A DNA stretch of 64,000 nt, taken from positions 124,001 through 188,000 of the forward strand of contig CAXXUJ010000001.1 in assembly GCA_963677695.2 (NCBI GenBank), given 5' to 3'. The number at the start of each line of letters is the position of its first letter. The first letter of the stretch is position 1. Positions 16,772-25,174 of this stretch are shown piece after piece. The notes below the pieces were generated by a model that was not told where the DNA came from, searched no databases, and saw only the letters and a program-made list of their open reading frames with translations. Source of the stretch: SABI01 sp963677695 (lineage in GTDB: Bacteria > Spirochaetota > Spirochaetia > Sphaerochaetales > Sphaerochaetaceae). The position numbers were made by a program, and so were the translations under genes.

Positions 16772-17233
16772 CTAGAATAACTGGAAAATGAATCCGTGCG
16801 GGAATGGGACGCGAAGCCACATTCTAAAAATACCATAGATGAAGATGGTGAACAGCGCACTCGAGATCAGGGTCTTCACCCAGGAGTACTTGCTGAGATA
16901 TCTCATCCAGATGGTTGTAAAAAGGAATACAGAGATCAGGATTCCAAGAACCTGTATCATGAAACCGCCGATCACTGCCGCTGCTGCGGGCAGAAATGCA
17001 CTCGGCTGGAAGGTATACTTCTCTCTTGCACTCTTTTTTCCAAACACCTCTCTGAACAGAATGGCCAGAGCGGCTCCCAGTACCAGGACTGCGAAGATGA
17101 TGGGAACGAAGCCTCCGCCCGGTTTTCCGTCTTCCCAGAAACCGTAGCGTACAACGCCCTGCTGAATCCAGACCAAGGCAACCAGGACCTCGATCACTAC
17201 AATGACAATATCAATAACCATACTCAAAGCCAT
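16772..17233 (-). CDS. tctB: Tripartite tricarboxylate transporter small permease TctB
   Basis: This protein of about 153 residues has four predicted membrane helices (residues about 4-24, 38-56, 80-105 and 115-140) and sits between tctC and tctA. The WEDGKPGGGFVPIIFAVLVLGAA segment is the usual TctB 'G-P-x-x-x-P' region after helix 1. The start is uncertain. A TTG at 17251 lies inside an intercistronic hairpin; ATG codons at 17233 and 17221 are alternatives, the latter better spaced from AGGA. TctB is the poorly conserved partner that forms the membrane complex with TctA. It should be made at lower level than the binding protein because of the hairpin before it. Confidence 0.85.
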   Translation of the reverse strand: MALSMVIDIVIVVIEVLVALVWIQQGVVRYGFWEDGKPGGGFVPIIFAVLVLGAALAILFREVFGKKSAREKYTFQPSAFLPAAAAVIGGFMIQVLGILISVFLFTTIWMRYLSKYSWVKTLISSALFTIFIYGIFRMWLRVPFPHGFIFQLF

Positions 17234-17249
17234 CCTGTTATCATGAATC

Positions 17250-17279
17250 AAGTGGAGAGAAGATCACTCCTCTCCACTT
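17250..17279 (-). terminator. Intercistronic hairpin between tctC and tctB
   Basis: The arms AAGTGGAGAG (17250-17259) and CTCTCCACTT (17270-17279) pair perfectly over 10 bp. There is no T run. Such a structure after a binding-protein gene usually stabilises the upstream mRNA and lowers downstream expression. Confidence 0.6.
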
Positions 17280-17314
17280 GTAATTTCATAGTTTTTTTGG
17301 TGTTTTTTCGTGTA

Positions 17315-18292
17315 TTAGTCGAACAGACCGATTTTCTTACCCATCTGGAAGAGCTGTTCTGAGTTGTTCTCAGCATAGGGACCGAACTTCGCAGCGCCCA
17401 TGTATTTACCGTCAAGAGCTCTCTTATTGATGTAGTCAGCCTTCCACTGGTCGCTTGCTGCAACCTGTTCGAAAACGTTTGACCAGTATTCGACAGTTTC
17501 TGCGCTCATGCCAGCGCCGCCCATGATACCACGGAACATCTGGAAGCTTACGCCTGCATAGCCGAGTTCAGTGAAGGTGGGAGCTGATGCGAAGTCGCCT
17601 CCGAGTCTCTCTTCAGTGAAGGAAGCGAGGGGGACCATCATGTCAGCCTGAATCTGGCCGATACATTCATTGGGATTCATGATACCGAAATCAACGTGTC
17701 CGCCGAGCATTGCACTTGAGATTTCACCTGCGCTGTCAAAGTAGACACCGTTGAGTTCAATGCCGACTTCCTGGTTGATCATTTCAACACAGAGACGGTC
17801 AAGGTTGTCAGCTACACCGACGTTGACGCCGCCGGGATTCTTCTTGGCTGCTGCGATGACATCGTCAAAGCTCTTGTAAGCTGAGTCAGTATTTCCTACA
17901 AACAGCACGTTGTCCATTGCAAGAGCTGCGATGGGAACGAGATCGGAAGCATCGACTTCAGTGCTTGCTCTCAGTCCGAGTGCCTGTGCGCCGTTGATGG
18001 CTACGAGTGTGTAGTTGCCGTCACGGTTTGGGTCTGCTGCATATGCTGCTCCTACAGTACCGCCGCCGCCGGGTTTGTTCACAACCACGATATTTCCGTC
18101 TACCAGGTCGCCTTTGTTGATGATATCGACAATAAGTCTACAGAAGGTATCTGTACCGCCGCCTGCACTTGCCGGTGCGACAAATTCTACGGGTCTGTCA
18201 GGATATGCTCCTGCACTCTCTTCTGTTCCCTGTGCGATCACCATTGACATGGCCATGACAGCCACTAAAAAAACAATCAATGTCTTCTTCAT
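17315..18292 (-). CDS. tctC: TctC substrate-binding protein
   Basis: This 325-residue periplasmic binding protein of the TctC/Bug family has signal peptide MKKTLIVFLVAVMAMSMVIAQG, then YPDRPVEFVAPASAGGGTDTFCR. The latter is the family N-terminal strand and ligand loop. It captures carboxylated ligands between two lobes and passes them to TctAB. It is the first gene of its operon. A sigma-54 promoter lies about 105 bp upstream, with TTGCA-type dyads further upstream, and an intercistronic hairpin follows the gene. The ligand cannot be read from the sequence. Bug proteins bind diverse organic acids, and the nearby DUF1537 kinase/aldolase operon suggests an acid sugar or hydroxy acid. Confidence 0.92.
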   Translation of the reverse strand: MKKTLIVFLVAVMAMSMVIAQGTEESAGAYPDRPVEFVAPASAGGGTDTFCRLIVDIINKGDLVDGNIVVVNKPGGGGTVGAAYAADPNRDGNYTLVAINGAQALGLRASTEVDASDLVPIAALAMDNVLFVGNTDSAYKSFDDVIAAAKKNPGGVNVGVADNLDRLCVEMINQEVGIELNGVYFDSAGEISSAMLGGHVDFGIMNPNECIGQIQADMMVPLASFTEERLGGDFASAPTFTELGYAGVSFQMFRGIMGGAGMSAETVEYWSNVFEQVAASDQWKADYINKRALDGKYMGAAKFGPYAENNSEQLFQMGKKIGLFD

Positions 18293-18396
18293 TCCGATCT
18301 CCTTTTTTGTTTTTCCTGACAGCAGGTCAGTCCCCTGTTTTTCTTCCGTAAAGAAATGAAAAATGCAAAGTACCGGCTGTTGTCACAATAAAGAAG

Positions 18397-18413
18397 AGCA
18401 TAAGCTATGCCAA
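18397..18413 (-). promoter_or_regulatory. Sigma-54 promoter of tctCBA
   Basis: On the minus strand TTGGCATAGCTTATGCT has GG at 18411/18410 and GC at 18399/18398, the exact GG-N10-GC spacing of -24/-12 promoters. It points to tctC. A sigma-54 activator is encoded 5 kb away. Confidence 0.65.
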
Positions 18414-18432
18414 AAGCATCACATTTCACAAG

Positions 18433-18600
18433 ATTAATATATAATTCAAGCAATTAAAAGGAATTGCATACAACCATACCATACAATGGAACATATCGCT
18501 ACCTTGATCCTCAATATAAACTATTGCAGTCATGCATGTCATGCGTTGCAACACTTGCAACGCATGAACCATACAACCTGCAATACCTGCTCTGCAGGGA
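18433..18600. promoter_or_regulatory. Upstream activator region of tctC with TTGCAA dyads
   Basis: A perfect 12-bp inverted repeat lies at 18540-18566: arms CATGCGTTGCAA and its complement, loop CAC. An everted pair, GCAATT...AATTGC, sits near 18450-18470. ATTGCAGTCATGCATG and ACCTGCAAT flank the main dyad. These lie 50-190 bp upstream of the -24/-12 element, where enhancer-binding proteins normally sit. Confidence 0.5.
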
Positions 18601-18623
18601 ACAGATATCATACTGAAATCCCC

Positions 18624-18654
18624 GAAAAAAAAGGAGTGCCGCAGTGTGCACTCC
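18624..18654 (-). terminator. Rho-independent terminator of the acid-sugar operon
   Basis: On the minus strand GGAGTGC...GCACTCC forms a stem of at least 7 bp followed by eight T residues, about 25 bp after the dehydrogenase stop. It separates the catabolic operon from the tctC promoter region. Confidence 0.85.
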
Positions 18655-18677
18655 TCTCTTTCAATACCCTTTCTTCC

Positions 18678-19664
18678 TTACGGACGAAGGGTGATCTTTA
18701 TCGCTGTGTCATCCTTGTCGGCAAGATCGAAGGCTTCCTTGATCTGGTCGAGTTTGAATTCATGGGTAACCAGGGAGTCGATGTCGATCTGTCCGGTGAT
18801 TACGGGACGCAGAGTTTCTGGTGTCCAGACGTATCGTTCCTGCCAGGTATGGTGGACAAGACAGGTATTGATGAACTGAAGTCCGTCATCATGCCAGCGG
18901 CTGATGTTGAGAGTGATCGGTTCGGTCACCCAGCTGTAGAAGATGAACTTACCATTATGACGGATGAGCTCAGAGGCGGCGTTGAAGGAATCGGCGCTTC
19001 CCGCTGCTTCCACCACGGCATCTGCTCCCACGCCTCCGGTGAGTTCCTTCACGATTTCCACAGGGTCTTCCTTTGTGATATTGATCGTCAGGTCTGCACC
19101 CAGTTTTTCTGCTATTTTCAGCTTTCCATCAAGGGTATCGACAACGATGACCTTGTGGGCACCTTTGGCCTTAGAGCACTGGGAGATGATCTGTCCTGCA
19201 AAGCCTCCACCCATGATGACCACCGTATCACCGAGCTGAACCTGGGAGTTGAGCCCCGAGTACATGGCACAGGAGATGGGTTCGCCAAGGCTAGCAAGGT
19301 CCATTCCCAGTCCCTTGGGAACAGGCTGCAGCTGCCATGTCTTTGACTTGAAGTAATCGGCGTAGTTGTTGTTCCAGCCGAAGGCTATCACCTCATCACC
19401 CACCTTATAATCTGAGACCCTGGAGCCCACCTCAACGATCGTACCGCCGCTTTCATGACCGAGAGGGAACGGGAACTTGGGGTCGTAACGGAACTCAGCT
19501 GTCTTCGGGGGAAGCTTTCCCCGGTAGAAGAGTTTATCGGAGCCGCAGATACCCATCAGGTGGTTCTTTACGATAACTCCGTCTTCATCACAAACCAGTT
19601 TGTTCTCTACCAGTTCTATATCATAGGGCCCTTTCAGCAGGGCTGCTCTTGTAGTGACTGCCAT
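18678..19664 (-). CDS. Zinc-type alcohol dehydrogenase (MDR family)
   Basis: This 328-residue medium-chain dehydrogenase has the catalytic zinc site (GICGSD near residue 38, GHESGGTIVEVG near residue 70) and a Rossmann fold with GGGFAGQI. The lobe that normally binds the structural zinc is missing: after VIAFGWNNNYADYF there is no four-cysteine cluster. It probably oxidises a secondary alcohol or polyol with NAD. It is the last gene of the four-gene operon and ends in a strong terminator. A 79-bp gap before it carries an ATTGC-N6-GCAAT dyad, so it may also have its own control. Its step could be oxidation or reduction of the product left by the aldolase, but that is inference. Confidence 0.85.
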   Translation of the reverse strand: MAVTTRAALLKGPYDIELVENKLVCDEDGVIVKNHLMGICGSDKLFYRGKLPPKTAEFRYDPKFPFPLGHESGGTIVEVGSRVSDYKVGDEVIAFGWNNNYADYFKSKTWQLQPVPKGLGMDLASLGEPISCAMYSGLNSQVQLGDTVVIMGGGFAGQIISQCSKAKGAHKVIVVDTLDGKLKIAEKLGADLTINITKEDPVEIVKELTGGVGADAVVEAAGSADSFNAASELIRHNGKFIFYSWVTEPITLNISRWHDDGLQFINTCLVHHTWQERYVWTPETLRPVITGQIDIDSLVTHEFKLDQIKEAFDLADKDDTAIKITLRP

Positions 19665-19707
19665 TGTACATTCTCCTTATCTAAACTCTTATCTTCAACC
19701 TTGTAAT

Positions 19708-19725
19708 CATTGCAGGAATGCAATG
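19708..19725. promoter_or_regulatory. CATTGCA-N4-TGCAATG dyad before the dehydrogenase
   Basis: A perfect 7-bp inverted repeat with a 4-bp spacer lies between the aldolase stop and the dehydrogenase start. The core ATTGC-N6-GCAAT also occurs at 23250-23265 upstream of the sigma-54 promoter of this operon, suggesting the same regulator. Confidence 0.5.
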
Positions 19726-19743
19726 GATTTCAGGTTCAATGTA

Positions 19744-20367
19744 CTATTTCTTCAGCAGATGGCTGATCTCCTGATCACTCAGGTACTTCACCTTCTCACC
19801 CCTGAGAAGATAGGCAAGTTTCGCCGTCTCCTCGAACTCCTCCATGAGGTCCATCGCCGCTTCGAGAGACTTTCCGGTAATGACCGGACCATGGTTCTGA
19901 AGGAGGAAGGCATTGCGCTTTCCAGCCCACTTCCCCAGCTCCACTGCCAGAGCGTCATCCCCGGGAGGATAATAGGGAATCAGTTCCACCTTCCCGATTT
20001 TCATCACGAAATAGGGAGTGAAGGGACGGATGATCTCATCCGGATCGATATCCTCTCTGCATGAAAGGAGGGTCGTCCAGGTGGAGTGGAGGTGGACAAC
20101 ACTCTCACATGCTCTATCGGCATAGAGTGCGAGGTGGAATTTCACCTCCTTAGAGGGCTTCAGCCCCGAAAGGAGATTCCCTTTAAAGTCCACGAGAGAA
20201 AGCTCATCAGCTTTCAGTCTCCCAAGGCACGAACCGGTCGGGGTGGCGAGAATCGTGTTCTCATCAACTCTTACAGAAATATTTCCAGCTCCCCCTGCCG
20301 CATAGCCCCTCTCGTAGAGGGATCTGCTCAGGGAGACCATCTGTTCTCTCAGTTCCTGTTCTTTCAT
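19744..20367 (-). CDS. Class II aldolase/adducin-family protein (OtnC/FucA-like)
   Basis: This 207-residue class II aldolase has zinc ligands HLHST (near residue 92) and QNHGPV (near residue 158) and the N-terminal GNISVR loop. In acid-sugar pathways the partner of a DUF1537 kinase is often OtnC, a 3-oxo-tetronate 4-phosphate decarboxylase of this family; fuculose-phosphate-type aldol cleavage is the alternative. The gene overlaps the kinase stop by 4 bp (ATGA), so the two are translationally coupled and probably act in sequence, kinase then aldolase or decarboxylase. The product would be a triose phosphate such as dihydroxyacetone phosphate. The exact reaction is not proven by the sequence. 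Confidence 0.88.
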   Translation of the reverse strand: MKEQELREQMVSLSRSLYERGYAAGGAGNISVRVDENTILATPTGSCLGRLKADELSLVDFKGNLLSGLKPSKEVKFHLALYADRACESVVHLHSTWTTLLSCREDIDPDEIIRPFTPYFVMKIGKVELIPYYPPGDDALAVELGKWAGKRNAFLLQNHGPVITGKSLEAAMDLMEEFEETAKLAYLLRGEKVKYLSDQEISHLLKK

Positions 20368-21626
20368 ACATATTCCTTCTGCGCTTTCATAAAGAAATCG
20401 TCAGTACCGAAATTGCCCGATTTCAGGGCAAGATAGACATCCTGTCCAACCGCTTTCACCCAGGGAACCCCGGGATCGATCTGGGGACCGATGAAGAATG
20501 CCTTGATATCGAGTGACTGGACTATCTTTCCCGACGTCTCTCCCCCTGCACTGATGAAGTTCTTCACTCCTGCTTTGTAGAGTTCGAGTGCGAGATAGGC
20601 AAAGAGTCCTTCAATCGCCTCTTCCGCCACACCCGGTTCATACAGTTCCTTCATCCGTGCAAGTTCCTCAGGAGGTTTGGTTGCATAGAGAAGGGGGGCC
20701 GATTCATCATCGAGATGGGAAAGGAGCCAGTTCAGGATCTCCTTGCGGTAGGATTCATTCTCCCTGATACACTTCTCGACATCGATCTTGACCGCAGGTG
20801 CGCTTTCAGCATAGAGATTCACCTGACGGTTGGTCGCCTCTGAGCAGGAACCGGCGAAGATCACGCTCTTCGCCTTCACAGGCTTTCCTGCTGCGGCGGC
20901 GAGATCCTTATGAGCTTCGTTTTCAGGATGGATGGCGGCCATGGCTGCCGCCAGTCCCGATCCCCCTGTGACCAGGGGCATATCAGTTACCGCACGGGCA
21001 ATGACTTCCAGGTGTTCCTGATAGACGCTGTCGAGCACTGCATAGCGGTACCCGCCTTTCCGTGCCGCTTCAAGATAGGCCTTGAGAGTCTCATCTCCCT
21101 GATCGATCACATCACTGTAGATGCTGACAGCCTTCCCGGCTGCCTGGCTTTCCATGACACGTTCAATCTTTGAATCCTTCATGGGAGTGACCGGGTGATG
21201 TCTCATTCCCGATTCATGAAGGAGCTGATCGTTTACAAAGAGATAGCCTTTGTAGAGCGTTCTCCCGTTCACGGGGAGAGAGGGACAGATAATGGTAAGG
21301 TCAGTACCGAGTACATCCATGAGAGCGTCGGTGACCGGTCCGATATTCCCTTTCTCTGTCGAATCGAAGGTGGAGCAGTACTTGAAATAGAACTGCTCAC
21401 ATCCGTGCGACTGCAGCCACCTGAGGGCTGACAGGGAATCGTTCACTGCCTCTTCTTTCGGGCAGGAACGTGATTTGAGGCTTATAACGAATGCATCTGC
21501 ATCGCCTGTGAAAGAATCATCAGGGACCCCGTTGGTCTGGATCGTCATGATTCCCCCGGCGACCAGGAACCCCGCAATGTCGGTGGCTCCTGTAAAATCA
21601 TCTGCAATGACTCCTAGTTTTTTCAT
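20364..21626 (-). CDS. Four-carbon acid sugar kinase family protein (DUF1537)
   Basis: This 420-residue kinase of the DUF1537 family uses ATP to phosphorylate 3-oxo-tetronates or D-threonate in characterised members. The N-terminal substrate domain begins GVIADDFTGATDIAGFL. The C-terminal nucleotide domain has VTGGSGLA (near residue 220), FAGSCSEATNRQV and SAGGETSGKIVQSL, all family marks. It lies between the SAF-domain dehydrogenase (13 bp upstream) and the aldolase (4-bp overlap). The order dehydrogenase, kinase, aldolase is the logical order of oxidation, phosphorylation and C-C cleavage of an acid sugar. OtnK and DtnK roles cannot be told apart without PdxA2 or isomerase partners, and neither is present here. 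Confidence 0.9.
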   Translation of the reverse strand: MKKLGVIADDFTGATDIAGFLVAGGIMTIQTNGVPDDSFTGDADAFVISLKSRSCPKEEAVNDSLSALRWLQSHGCEQFYFKYCSTFDSTEKGNIGPVTDALMDVLGTDLTIICPSLPVNGRTLYKGYLFVNDQLLHESGMRHHPVTPMKDSKIERVMESQAAGKAVSIYSDVIDQGDETLKAYLEAARKGGYRYAVLDSVYQEHLEVIARAVTDMPLVTGGSGLAAAMAAIHPENEAHKDLAAAAGKPVKAKSVIFAGSCSEATNRQVNLYAESAPAVKIDVEKCIRENESYRKEILNWLLSHLDDESAPLLYATKPPEELARMKELYEPGVAEEAIEGLFAYLALELYKAGVKNFISAGGETSGKIVQSLDIKAFFIGPQIDPGVPWVKAVGQDVYLALKSGNFGTDDFFMKAQKEYV

Positions 21627-21639
21627 AGTGTTTCTCCAA

Positions 21640-23031
21640 TCAGGAAAGGAAGGTATCGTCCTGTTCCTTTCTCAGTGACCAGAGTATTGCGTCCTCACCA
21701 GGTTTTTCAAGCATATCAGCTGTGATAAGTTCTCCCTTCTTGATATCTCTCTTCACCTTCATTCCATCTGCAAGGTAGTACGGCAGCTGCACATTGGCAT
21801 CCACCCTCTTTGCTGTTCTGAGAATTCCTTCGAGTCCATCGATCACATGGTGGTGACCCACCGCCTTGAGGTCTGTCCCTGCCGGGATATCCTTAGTGGC
21901 TCGGGAGACCAAGTCATAACGGGGACGAGGATTGTCGCTGCCGGTGGGCAGGCCGAGAATACCGACTGAGAGAACACTGAAGAGGGCTTCAAAGCCGAGG
22001 TAGTGTGCCGGATAATAGATCATGGCTGTCTTTCCGTTCCTGCTCACAGGAACACCCTTCTCTTTAAGCACCTGCCAGGTCTCTTCGTCATCACAGGCTA
22101 CGACAACGAACTCTCCCCCTTCCATGCTTTGCTCATCTGTCCGTCTCAGGCAGTTGAAGACATCGATCTTATTTGTGGCACTGAACAGTCCTCCCATCTC
22201 CTTCGGACACATAAGGTCTGCCACTTCAAGGGTGCGTGCCACAGGATAGTGGAAGTTCTCGAGGTCGGGATCGAACTCAGGAAGGTGGTTGCAGACGATC
22301 GACATCTCTGCCAGATCGGGAATCGCCCTCTGGCTGAACATGCTGAGCATCTCGCTTCTCTTCTTCACTGTCGCTTCGTAATCGTCACCGAGATCCCAGA
22401 CTTCAGCAAAGCCGGGAACAGATTCTTTTCTTCCCAGAACCTCGACTGTAGAATCACTCGGGTTATAGATGAAATCATACTCGCTCGATTTGCCGATACC
22501 GAGGATCGTGAGACCTGCATTTCTCACCCAGGTGACCAATCCGATGAGAAGGGAGGGCTGATCGCCTTCGGCGAGAGAGTAGATCACTCCCTTGTCCCTT
22601 GCCTTCTTTGCAAGGAGTGAGCCCACCACGGAATCAGATTCCTTGGTGACTGCTACCACATGTTTCCCGTTCTCGATGGCAGAGAGCATGAAACGCGCTG
22701 AATTCTCAGGATTTCCTGTCCCTTCCACCACAACATCGAACGGCATCTGCATGGCAAGGGGAACATCATCAAAGATGAGCGACTTCCCTGCCTTGAAAGC
22801 TGCAAGGCCTGCTTCCTTATCGGTACAGTGGACGATATCGTCCTTCTTCACCCCGGCTGAAAGGTAGGCGTCGACACACTTGCCGATGTTCCTTCCGCAG
22901 AGAACCCTGATCGAGAGTTTCTCATTTCTCATTCCATAGGTGAACAGTGAGTGATTGAAGCCACCCACTCCGATGATGGCAAGTTCCAGTTTTTCCGATG
23001 AAGCACCGGTAAATAGCAGGTCATAATTCAT
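21640..23031 (-). CDS. NAD(P)-binding oxidoreductase with C-terminal SAF domain
   Basis: This 463-residue protein has a Rossmann domain at the N-terminus (LAIIGVGGFNHSLF near residue 18), a homoserine-dehydrogenase-like middle (VVEGTGNPENSARF, VTKESDSVVGSLL) and an AFP/SAF-like C-terminus (VKRDIKKGELITADML near residue 435). SAF-bearing dehydrogenases of this kind occur beside DUF1537 kinases and class II aldolases. The likely job is oxidation of the acid-sugar substrate before phosphorylation, but no member with this exact context is known to me with a proven reaction. It is the first gene of a four-gene operon. AAAGGAG precedes the ATG, and a sigma-54 promoter lies about 40 bp upstream. Confidence 0.8.
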   Translation of the reverse strand: MNYDLLFTGASSEKLELAIIGVGGFNHSLFTYGMRNEKLSIRVLCGRNIGKCVDAYLSAGVKKDDIVHCTDKEAGLAAFKAGKSLIFDDVPLAMQMPFDVVVEGTGNPENSARFMLSAIENGKHVVAVTKESDSVVGSLLAKKARDKGVIYSLAEGDQPSLLIGLVTWVRNAGLTILGIGKSSEYDFIYNPSDSTVEVLGRKESVPGFAEVWDLGDDYEATVKKRSEMLSMFSQRAIPDLAEMSIVCNHLPEFDPDLENFHYPVARTLEVADLMCPKEMGGLFSATNKIDVFNCLRRTDEQSMEGGEFVVVACDDEETWQVLKEKGVPVSRNGKTAMIYYPAHYLGFEALFSVLSVGILGLPTGSDNPRPRYDLVSRATKDIPAGTDLKAVGHHHVIDGLEGILRTAKRVDANVQLPYYLADGMKVKRDIKKGELITADMLEKPGEDAILWSLRKEQDDTFLS

Positions 23032-23070
23032 GGCCGCCGCTCCTTTATCATTTGAGTGATATGAGAGCTA

Positions 23071-23088
23071 TTGCAAAAAGGATGCCAA
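23071..23088 (-). promoter_or_regulatory. Sigma-54 promoter of the acid-sugar operon
   Basis: On the minus strand TTGGCATCCTTTTTGCAA has GG at 23086/23085 and GC at 23074/23073, a near-perfect match to TGGCAY-N5-TTGCW. It points to the SAF-domain dehydrogenase and is divergent from a sigma-54 activator gene. Confidence 0.85.
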
Positions 23089-23218
23089 CGAAATTTCAAA
23101 CGAATATCTCCGTTCCTTCACATTTTTAACTCTTTGCAAAACAAACAGTAAATGCACATACCTTTCCTTTCTTACCGAAACCATAGGTCACAGGTGGACA
23201 GATGTATGAAATTTTTAG

Positions 23219-23265
23219 TTGCATATTTGATTGTATCAATGCAAACTGTATTGCGTTACTGCAAT
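23219..23265. promoter_or_regulatory. Upstream activator sites between the regulator and its target operon
   Basis: Two dyads lie 130-190 bp upstream of the -24/-12 element. A nested one has TTGCA (23219-23223) with TGCAA (23240-23244) around TTGAT-TGT-ATCAA (23227-23239). The other is ATTGC-GTTACT-GCAAT (23250-23265). They also overlap the leader of the regulator gene, so they may mediate autoregulation. Confidence 0.55.
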
Positions 23266-23286
23266 CATATTTCCGAAGGATACCCC

Positions 23287-25164
23287 ATGATTCATATTTC
23301 ATTCATAGTCCCCTACGAGTCGATGAAAATAACGGTCGAACAGATATTCAGGGAACATCCCGAAAGGGATGTGATCAGACAGTCGATCCTCACAAAAACA
23401 GTTGACGAGATCGAGGAAGAAGAACTCAAACACGCAGATATCGTGATCGCACGAGGCTACTCGGCAAACAGGGTGAAGATGACCGATGTCCCTGTTCTCC
23501 CCATCTCCGTTACCGGTTTCGATATCACCGTGGCACTGAACTCCTGCATCGAACAGTTTCACCCGAAGAAGGTTGCTGTCATCGGTCCTCTCAACACGGT
23601 CTACGGTATCGAGGAGATACGGAGCGTCTTCCCCTGCGAGATCGTGAGCTACCGGGTCGACAATCCCGACAGGCTTGAGCCTGTACTCCACCAGGCGATA
23701 GCTGAAGGGGTGGATGCCGTGATCGCCGGAAAGACCGGCACTGCCATAGCACAAAGACTCGGGGTCAACAATGTGATGATCCTCTCGGGTAGGAAGACCG
23801 TCCTGCAGTCGATCGATGAAGCGATCAGGACGGTACGCCTGATGCGCAAGGAGAGGGAGAGGACAGACCGGTTCAAGGGAATCATGGACTACTCCTTCGA
23901 GGGAATCATCTCGATCAACACCGAAGGATATATCACCACAGCGAACCACTACGCGAAGCAGGTGTTTGATGTCCTTGATGAGGACGATCCCGAAATCTCT
24001 GCGGCAGACCTCTTCCCCCAGATAGATATCCCGTCGGTCCTTTCAGGTGACAAAAAAGTACTCGGAGAGCTGATCCACATCCGCCAGAGTCTCTATACGA
24101 TCAACTGCGTCTGCGCCGGTGATACCGGGGCGGTGATCACCTTCACCAACATCTCGAAGATCCAGGAACTCGAGGGTCAGATCAGAACGAAACTGCACAA
24201 GAAGGGACTGGTCGCCAAGTACACCTTCGGTGACGTGATCGGAAAGGAACAGAGGATACGGGATACCATAGCCACTGCGAGAAAATTCGCGAAGGTGGAA
24301 TCAAATATCTTTATATACGGTGAGACGGGAACGGGAAAGGAACTGTTCGCTCAGAGCATACACAACGAGAGTGTGAGAAGGGACCACCCCTTCATCGCCA
24401 TCAACTGTGCCGCCTTGTCGGAAGATCTTCTTGAAAGTGAGCTGTTCGGGTATGTGGACGGTGCGTTCACCGGTGCGCTGAAGGGGGGCAAGACGGGACT
24501 GTTCGAGCTCGCCCATAACGGAACGGTATTCCTTGACGAAATAGGAGATATCTCAGCGAAGCTGCAGAGCCGTCTCCTCAGGGTCCTTCAGGAACGGGAG
24601 ATCATGAGAATCGGTCATGACCGGGTCATCCCTATCGATATCAGGATCATCTCAGCCTCGAACAAGAACCTGAAGCACCTTGTCGATGAGGGAGAGTTCC
24701 GTGAGGACCTCTTCTACCGTCTCAATGTCCTCAAGCTGCAGCTCCCTCCCCTTCGTGAAAGGAAGAACGACATTGTCGACCTCAGCCGCTACTTCATAAA
24801 AATGAACGGAAAGAAGATAGGGAACAGTGAGATCACCTTCACCGAGGAAGCCGAACAGATGATCGAGAATTATCCCTGGCCGGGTAATGTGCGGGAACTC
24901 TCAAACTTCACCGAACGCCTCTGCGTTCTCCTTGATGGAAACAGGGCAGAACTCAGTGACGTCAAAGGATGCCTTGAAGACTCATCGATGATCGACATAC
25001 TGCCGGTGAACAAGGAGAGCCTCTCCTCTGTGGCCCGCCTCAGTGAAAAGGAGACGATCGTGCAGGCACTGGAGAACAGCAGAAACAAGAGAGAAGCATC
25101 TCAGGTACTCGGAATCGATCCCTCCACCCTGTGGAGGAAGATGAAAAAGCACGGACTGATATGA
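23287..25164 (+). CDS. PrpR-type sigma-54-dependent transcriptional activator
   Basis: This 625-residue enhancer-binding protein begins with a PrpR_N ligand-sensing domain (about 1-170, ISFIVPYESM...), followed by a PAS-like domain (about 200-290). The AAA+ domain has Walker A GETGTGKE, the sigma-54 contact motif GAFTGA and Walker B GTVFLDEIGD. It ends in a Fis-type HTH (REASQVLGIDPSTLWRKMKKHGL). The ATG at 23287 is chosen because the PrpR_N strand begins there and GAAGGA lies upstream; the frame is open further upstream but encodes no domain. It is divergent from the four-gene operon and very likely activates it and tctCBA. The inducer is probably the transported acid or an intermediate. Confidence 0.93.
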   Translation: MIHISFIVPYESMKITVEQIFREHPERDVIRQSILTKTVDEIEEEELKHADIVIARGYSANRVKMTDVPVLPISVTGFDITVALNSCIEQFHPKKVAVIGPLNTVYGIEEIRSVFPCEIVSYRVDNPDRLEPVLHQAIAEGVDAVIAGKTGTAIAQRLGVNNVMILSGRKTVLQSIDEAIRTVRLMRKERERTDRFKGIMDYSFEGIISINTEGYITTANHYAKQVFDVLDEDDPEISAADLFPQIDIPSVLSGDKKVLGELIHIRQSLYTINCVCAGDTGAVITFTNISKIQELEGQIRTKLHKKGLVAKYTFGDVIGKEQRIRDTIATARKFAKVESNIFIYGETGTGKELFAQSIHNESVRRDHPFIAINCAALSEDLLESELFGYVDGAFTGALKGGKTGLFELAHNGTVFLDEIGDISAKLQSRLLRVLQEREIMRIGHDRVIPIDIRIISASNKNLKHLVDEGEFREDLFYRLNVLKLQLPPLRERKNDIVDLSRYFIKMNGKKIGNSEITFTEEAEQMIENYPWPGNVRELSNFTERLCVLLDGNRAELSDVKGCLEDSSMIDILPVNKESLSSVARLSEKETIVQALENSRNKREASQVLGIDPSTLWRKMKKHGLI

Positions 25165-25174
25165 TCACCTCTCC

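Noticed and set aside
18486..19346. 286-codon frame on the plus strand
   Set aside because: It is antisense to a well-supported zinc dehydrogenase and its terminator and has no domain.
22003..22620. 205-codon frame on the plus strand
   Set aside because: It lies opposite the SAF-domain dehydrogenase, whose motifs are intact.
23299..23949. 216-codon frame on the minus strand
   Set aside because: It is opposite the PrpR_N domain of the sigma-54 activator, with no independent features.
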